From Benincasa hispida (lineage: Eukaryota > Streptophyta > Magnoliopsida > Cucurbitales > Cucurbitaceae): a stretch of 64,000 bases of DNA. Position numbers and translations under genes: made by a program. The DNA is taken from assembly GCF_009727055.1 (NCBI RefSeq), contig NC_052351.1, forward strand, positions 4,153,180-4,217,179, read 5' to 3'. The notes under the pieces were generated by a model. The model did not search any database. It was given only the letters and a program-made list of their open reading frames with translations, and was not told where the DNA came from. This document shows, piece after piece, positions 58,710 through 64,000 of the stretch. How positions within the stretch are numbered: position 1 is the first letter of the stretch; each line of letters opens with the position of its first letter.

Positions 58710-60302
58710 ATGGTCGACATTGAGGATCCATTGTTTTATAAGAAGGCAATGAAGGATGTTGACCGAGATGAATGGGTCAAGGCCATGAATCTCGAGATGG
58801 AGTTGATGTACTTCAACTCAGTATGGGATCTTGTAGATCAGCCTAATGAGGTTCGCCCTATAGGTTGTAAATGGATCTACAAGCGCAAACGGGGTGCTGA
58901 TGGGAAGGTACAGACCTTCAAGGCTCGATTTGTAGCAAAGGGTTATACCCAGGTAGAGGGAGTCAACTATGAGGAAACTTTCTCGCCTGTTGCCATGTTA
59001 AATTCGATTCGCATCCTCCTGTCCATTGCAACTTATTATAATTATGAGATCTAGCAAATGGACGTCAAGACAGCCTTTCTGAATGACAATCTTGAGGAGA
59101 CAATTTATTTGGTGCAGCCCAAGGGATTCATAGCCCAAGGTCAAGAGCAAAAGATTTGCAAACTAAATCGGTTCATTTATGGACTGAAACAGGCGTCTCG
59201 ATCTTGGAACATACGATTTGATGCTGCGATCAAGTCGTATGGCTTTGACCAAAACGTTGATGAATCTTGTGTCTACAAAAAGATCATTAACGCTTCAATA
59301 GTCTTCTTAATGTTGTATGTAGACGATATCCTACTCATTGGGAATGATGTAGGTCTACTGACTGCAGTTAAAAACTAACTAGTGACCCAATTCCAAATGA
59401 AAGATTTGGGAGAGGCTCAATTTATTCTAGGAATCCAGATCTTTCGGGATCGTAAGAACAAAGTGCTAGCACTCTCTCAGACATCGTATATTGACAAGAT
59501 GTTGCTCAAATACTCGATGCAGGACTCCAAGAGGGGCCTACTACCGTTCAAGCATGGAGTCATTTTGTCTAAGGAAATGTGTCCTAAGACGCCTCAAGAG
59601 GTTGAGGAAATGAGATAGGTCCCATATGCGTCTGTCATTGGCAGTTTGATGTATGCGATGCTCTGTACTTGTCCAGACATCTGCTACGCTGTGGGCATAG
59701 TCAATAGTTATCAGTCCAACCAAGGCTAGGGTCACTGGGCCGCAGTGAAGAACATCCTCAAGTATCATCAGAGAACGAGGGACTACATGCCTATGTATGG
59801 TTCGAGGGATTTGATCCTTATAGAATACACGGATTCTAACTTTCAGACTGATAAGAACTCTCACAAGTCCACATCAGGGTCAATCTTCACTCTTAACGGA
59901 GGAGCTGTAGTGTGGCGAAACACTAAGCAGAAGTGCATCACCGACTCCACTATAGAGGCAGAGTACGTAGCGGCTTATGAAGCTGCTAAGGAAGTCATCT
60001 GGCTCAGGAAGTTCTTGACAGACCTAGAAGTTGTTCCAGATATGTCTAGGCCTATTACCCTTTATTGTGATAATAGTGGGACAGTGGCGAACTTCAAGGA
60101 GCCAAGGAATCACCAGCGTGGTAAACACATAGAGCGGAAGTATCATCTGATCCGCGATATAGTGCATCGAGGGGACATGATCGTCATGCAAATCGCTTCA
60201 AAGCACAATGTTGTTGACCGGTTTACGAAGGCTCTCACGGCTACAGTGTTTGAGGGTCACCTACGGAGCATGGGTCTACGGGATCGCCTGCGGCTGAACT
60301 AG
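58710..60302 (+). pseudogene. Element E reverse transcriptase and RNase H, four internal stops
   Basis: A single frame throughout, broken only by stops at 59052 (TAG), 59376 (TAA), 59616 (TAG) and about 59728 (TAG). RT has DEWVKAMNLEMELMYFNSVW, GCKWIYKRKRGADGKVQTFK, ARFVAKGYTQVEGVNYEETF, MDVKTAFLNDNLEETIYLVQ, IYGLKQASRSWN and the active site YVDDILLIGND. Then KDLGEAQFILGIQI and ALSQTSYIDKMLL. RNase H has YTDSNF, TIEAEYVAAYEAAKEVIWL and YCDNSGTVANFKEP, so D-E-D is kept, ending LRSMGLRDRLRLN. Several stops are one G-to-A or C-to-T step from the expected codon, as in decaying methylated elements. The best preserved RT in the window. Confidence 0.88.
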
Positions 60303-60392
60303 GGCAAGTGGGAGATTTTATTGTACTGGGCTTTTATGTGTCCTAGTTTATTGTTTTGTACTAAGTTTTTGTACACCCCACTTCGCTTTAGA

Positions 60393-60405
60393 ACAAGTGG
60401 GAGAT
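60393..60405 (+). other. Polypurine tract of element E
   Basis: ACAAGTGGGAGAT directly before TGTTAGGATT of the 3' LTR. Confidence 0.75.
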
Positions 60406-61078
60406 TGTTAGGATTAATGCCCTAAAGTCTCGTGTTCTGTAGTTTGTAAATAGTATATACGAACACCTGTGAATGTTAATATATGATATTTACTTCACCT
60501 GTTGTTGTTTTGCTCATTTACTTATTTTATTTGCTTTACCACAAACCAATAAACATAAAATCTCTGGTTATCTGTACGTGACTCAAGCATGTATGTGGTG
60601 ACATACAAGTAGATCATGTCTTGAATGATAACCAACATGGTATGTAGTATATGGATATATGAGGGAAACCTTATCCTAGTAATGCTACGGACGTGGCCCG
60701 CTTTGTGGAATGGTCACAAGTGTTGTGACTTGCCACAGATGGTCTAATCCTGATCATTCGTGTTGGGGACATGCAGCGGGGCATCCTCTACAAAGAGTTT
60801 GTATAAGATCTAACCACGAAGTGTTAATGTCTCGTTATATAATACTGTTCATGACAGAGACTTCACTTCACTAGGATGACCATAGGTAACATGACCTCAA
60901 TCCTGAGTGAGTTGGGAACTCTGCATGGCGGTCCTTTGATTTGTATGGGCACGAGTGGCCAAGTCGCCGATTCAAACCTACCATTTTCGGGATACGTCTG
61001 ATTTGGGAGCTGGAAACTAAACTACACAAGATGGAATTCACTCCTTCCCCAAGGCAGGAGTAAGTAGATAGATGGCTC
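60406..61078 (+). repeat. 3' LTR of element E, left part
   Basis: It matches 48248-48690 and continues with blocks homologous to LTR B (AAGATGGAATTCACTCC, GGAGTAAGTAGATAGAT). It stops abruptly at about 61078 in sequence of a different family, without its U5 end, so this is a truncation or a misjoin. Confidence 0.75.
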
Positions 61079-62145
61079 GTATATTGCGTCCCACATAAAT
61101 TTAGTCACCAAGTCTTTAACGGCTAATTTTTTGTCACCAATTTTTTGGCTCCATTGCCTGGGAGTTGGAAACTAATTATTTGTTGAGTTTTATGTCTCTA
61201 CAGGAAACCTTTTTATCTTGGGATTATTGTAACTTGTGCGACCAAGTTACAATCAATATTGAAGTGTAAGCGATGCGTCAAAAGCCAGTATTGACCCCAA
61301 AATAGACGGGCAATCAATCGCATGAGCTGAAGGTAATTCTAAGCACATGGTGGCCAACATGCGCCCAACAATTTCCGGAAGTTCCAATAGTCAGGGCAAG
61401 CTCTTGACCTAAGCAGTTGAGAGTAATCTTCTACATGGGAGACTTCTTGTGGTGACAACACTCCAATTTCTCCAGGGAGGTTTTCTACTCTATCTTTACC
61501 TTGCTTTCTTAGTTTAATTTATTTTTGTTTTTATTGTTATTTTGGATATGCGGTTGCTTCATTGGTTATGGTGTGTTTTCTCCTTGTAGGTGCGAAAAAT
61601 AATTCTCCTTGGTGCGCAGTACAATGGAAGCATTCCCTTCATCCTTCAATGCATGGCTTCGATCGCGTGGATTCCAACGCATGATTGCATGCGTTATTCC
61701 GCCTAAGGTCCTTTCTTGTTATCCTTTATGCAATATCCTTTTGAAATTCTCCTTGTCTGATTGTGTTCCTTTGCGTTGCATCTATGATGGTACGTATAAT
61801 TCACCGCATCCGCTAACTAAGCATCGCAAGGCGCTACCTACTTTTAATAGCTTCTTCAGTTTTGAAAGTCTTAAGTTTATTTTGTGCAACCCTTCGCTCA
61901 AACATTGGTTACCATATTCCTGTTAAGTTTGTTTTTAGTTTTGCGGTGAGAACGCTGCCAACCTCTAAGTTTGGCGGTGGCAGCGATCTCGGAGAATTAC
62001 CTTCATTACATTGCGGTCATTTCTAAAATAAAAAATAATAATAAAAAAAAAGAATTTGAGAATAACAACTCCACTATCAATGCAATGGGGAAACTCAAGT
62101 CGATAAGAGTTAAGTTGTGAAAGGCACTTACCCGTAGTTGGCTAT

Positions 62146-62322
62146 CCGCATGACACACGTGGGGGCAAGCCAAAACGAAGGTAAGTCGCCAAGATCAACG
62201 CATAAGTGCAACTCCTCTGTCCGGCGCAAGCCAAATCAAGCAAGACAAGAGTTGAATTGAATATGGAATGCAACCGAAGTTGGATGCCCGCATGACACAC
62301 GTGGGGGTAAGCCAAAACGAAG
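62146..62322 (+). repeat. Spaced direct repeat of 35 bp
   Basis: CCGCATGACACACGTGGGGG followed by C/TAAGCCAAAACGAAG occurs at 62146-62180 and 62288-62322. The two copies differ at one base and start 142 bp apart. They contain a CACGTG palindrome. Confidence 0.85.
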
Positions 62323-62633
62323 AGCGTAACCAGGTTCAACGCCGCATTCGAATAAGTCATCGCAAAATTTTGAAGTGTTTTGAACGAACGCATTCTCAAA
62401 AGCTAAACGCAAAGTTGCGGTGAATGAATAAAAGTTTTTAAGCAAAGGCTTGCCGGATTTAAACTTAGAAAAGATCTTTTTGAAGAAGCAGCTGAAGTGG
62501 AGGAGAGCATTGCGACGATTATTAGAGGTATGAGTAAATTATACTCTGAGAGGCTAGTCACCACAAAGGAAAGCCAAAAGGTGAGTTAAAATTTTCTTGA
62601 ATATAACGCATGCTTGATGACAAGCATGATTCT

Positions 62634-62644
62634 AAGTTTGGGGG
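62634..62644 (+). other. Polypurine tract of element F
   Basis: GTTTGGGGGTG directly before TGAAGACATGCAG. Confidence 0.5.
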
Positions 62645-64000
62645 TGTGAAGACATGCAGAAATGCACATCATTTTAGGCCTTTTATTTAGAATTATGAGG
62701 GCTGTTAAGCAGAATATGCGACAATTATGTTAGGAATTCATGAGAAAATGAGTTTGCGTCATCCAGCATTAAGAATCCCGGCTAATCCACTATTATGTGT
62801 TATTATGCGTTGAATTGTCTATCTTTGTAGCTAACGCAGGAATCGGATGCAGACACGGAAGCCAGGCTATCGCATAGATGACCGCATGCGGAGAAATTCT
62901 CCATCGCAAATGCGAACGCATAAGTTCAATGCGTAGGTGTTACGGTAATCAACCGCATGCGTCCATCGCATAGGAGTTGCGATCGTCAAGCGATTGTGGT
63001 CATCGTGTAGAAGTTGTGGTAACTAGGCGATTACGGTCATTTCAAGATTGCGACTACACGATGATAACCATAATAGCAGGATCACCGCAAGGTTGGTGGA
63101 ATGGAAGCATCAACGCATATCTCGAGAAAATCAAAAGATGATGTGGCATTTCACCTACCACACCGTTAGCAGCCGAGATTCAGAAAAGGAGCAATGCGTC
63201 GCTAATGTCAAAATCAGAGCAGATCCATTAATGCTGTCGGCGATCAAGCTCTATAAATAGAAGCTACTGAACAAAATTTCAAATGATCCAGGGTTTTCAC
63301 CCAAGGTTTCCTACCTTCGGGTGGATCCTTGTGATCCAAACTAACACGTTAGAAGAAAGCTTGAGAGTTCTTCATCATCTTCATCCATTCCGAGTGATGA
63401 CCGGAGCCTTCGCCAAAGCTAGATCTCGAGAGAGTCAGCTCCACCCCCATCCATGGCACCACCGGCAGCCTTGACACACATCTGCTGGAAGCAAGACAGT
63501 GCTTCCAAGTGGTCCTTTCATTTTCTCTTCTTTTCTTATATTGTATTGTATTACATTTTGGATTAAGAAATTAATACATTGTATGTTCAATGCATTTCTA
63601 TATTTCCTTCGATTCCATCTCCATCTTTCGTTACTTAGCATCCTTAACTTTCATTGCATCACTTAGTGAGATTGCTAGAGTATCGCATACTTAGTCATGC
63701 GGATTAGAGATATGAAGCATGTAGTAAACCACCGGAAGATGTGCATTGTGCGAGTGTGTGAGAAATCCTAATTTGCTTAGTGTGAAGTTGTAGCAACACC
63801 TGTCTATAGAAGGATGCAACGCTTGTCTATGAGTAAAGTCACCAACAACTAACTGCCTGGGAAGGTAAGTGGTTGGTCGCATTAAGCAATGTAAGGAAGT
63901 ATTCACTAGAGATAGAAATAATCTTACGTCAGCCAAGTTTATGCGGTTATCTTGTCTTATGAGTGCATCATTCATCATTTAGGCATACTTGGAAGAATAG
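62645..64000 (+). repeat. LTR of family F, runs off the window
   Basis: It starts TGTGAAGACATGCAGAAATG and shares AGGCCTTTTATTTAGAATTA, then ACGCTTGTCTATGAG and AACTGCCTGGGAAGGTAAG with the inverted LTR at 34211-35794. A TATA-like CTATAAATAG at about 63251 could start element transcription. The phrases CGCATGCG and ATGCGT are frequent. Short frames here are not genes. Confidence 0.6.

Larger units (their letters stand above)
61079..62644 (+). mobile_element. Gypsy-like element F: LTR end, PBS and non-coding interior
   Basis: TTTGGCTCCATTGCCTGGGA at about 61148-61168 resembles the segment after the 5' LTR in many plant Gypsy elements (consensus like TTGGCGCCGTTGCCGGGGA). A 3' LTR-type start lies only about 1.5 kb on, after GTTTGGGGGTG. 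Between them I see no gag or pol motifs, only short frames (the longest, 61609-61926, is 105 codons without a recognised domain). I infer a non-autonomous or internally deleted element. Confidence 0.45.

Overview
The window is nuclear DNA of a flowering plant, AT-rich and dominated by LTR retrotransposons. Evidence: two intact intron-containing germin-like protein (GLP) genes, a plant-type tRNA-Lys(CTT), and several Copia and Gypsy-like elements with PBS, polypurine tract, YVDD reverse transcriptase and DDE integrase signatures. A eudicot, perhaps a cucurbit, fits the look of the GLPs and Copia families, but that is inference.

Host genes form a GLP cluster. GLP1 (2284-3024, +) is frameshifted. 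GLP2 (26505-27310, -) is intact, GLP3 (36481-37240, -) is frameshifted, and GLP4 (41314-42267, -) is intact. A fifth copy seems reduced to fused flanks near 43930-44090. A tRNA-Lys gene lies at 40635-40707. Intact GLPs are secreted Mn-binding cupins of the cell wall.

The rest is mobile DNA. Element A (Copia) starts with its LTR at 3247. It is interrupted at 6237 by Copia element B, with target-site duplication ATTAC. Its right half lies in misplaced contigs at 29346-29635 and 31356-33315. Element B spans 6237-17106 and its 3' LTR continues at 28446-29345. LTR family C is at 12639-13888, 22181-26100 and 33574-33961, and inverted at 35795-35970. Element D (45182-48247) is a Copia element interrupted by Copia element E (48248-61078). 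A Gypsy-like, apparently non-coding element F occupies 61079-64000, and a related LTR lies inverted at 34211-35794. Smaller pieces are a MITE, a foldback element, a probable CACTA terminus and a short LTR element at 1-1263.

The assembly here is visibly faulty. Three multi-N gaps and four single-N joins occur. Three mate-pair junction adapters are embedded at 12606, 56130 and 56394. Two long tracts (17107-about 21200 and 48691-53509) are error-rich second copies of sequence that also appears cleanly elsewhere in the window. A 338-bp exact duplication flanks a misplaced contig. Coordinates and apparent frameshifts should be read with this in mind. I found no convincing undescribed system. The most curious biological signal is the dense array of ACGATCGT-type palindromes in the LTR ends and leaders of families B, C and E.
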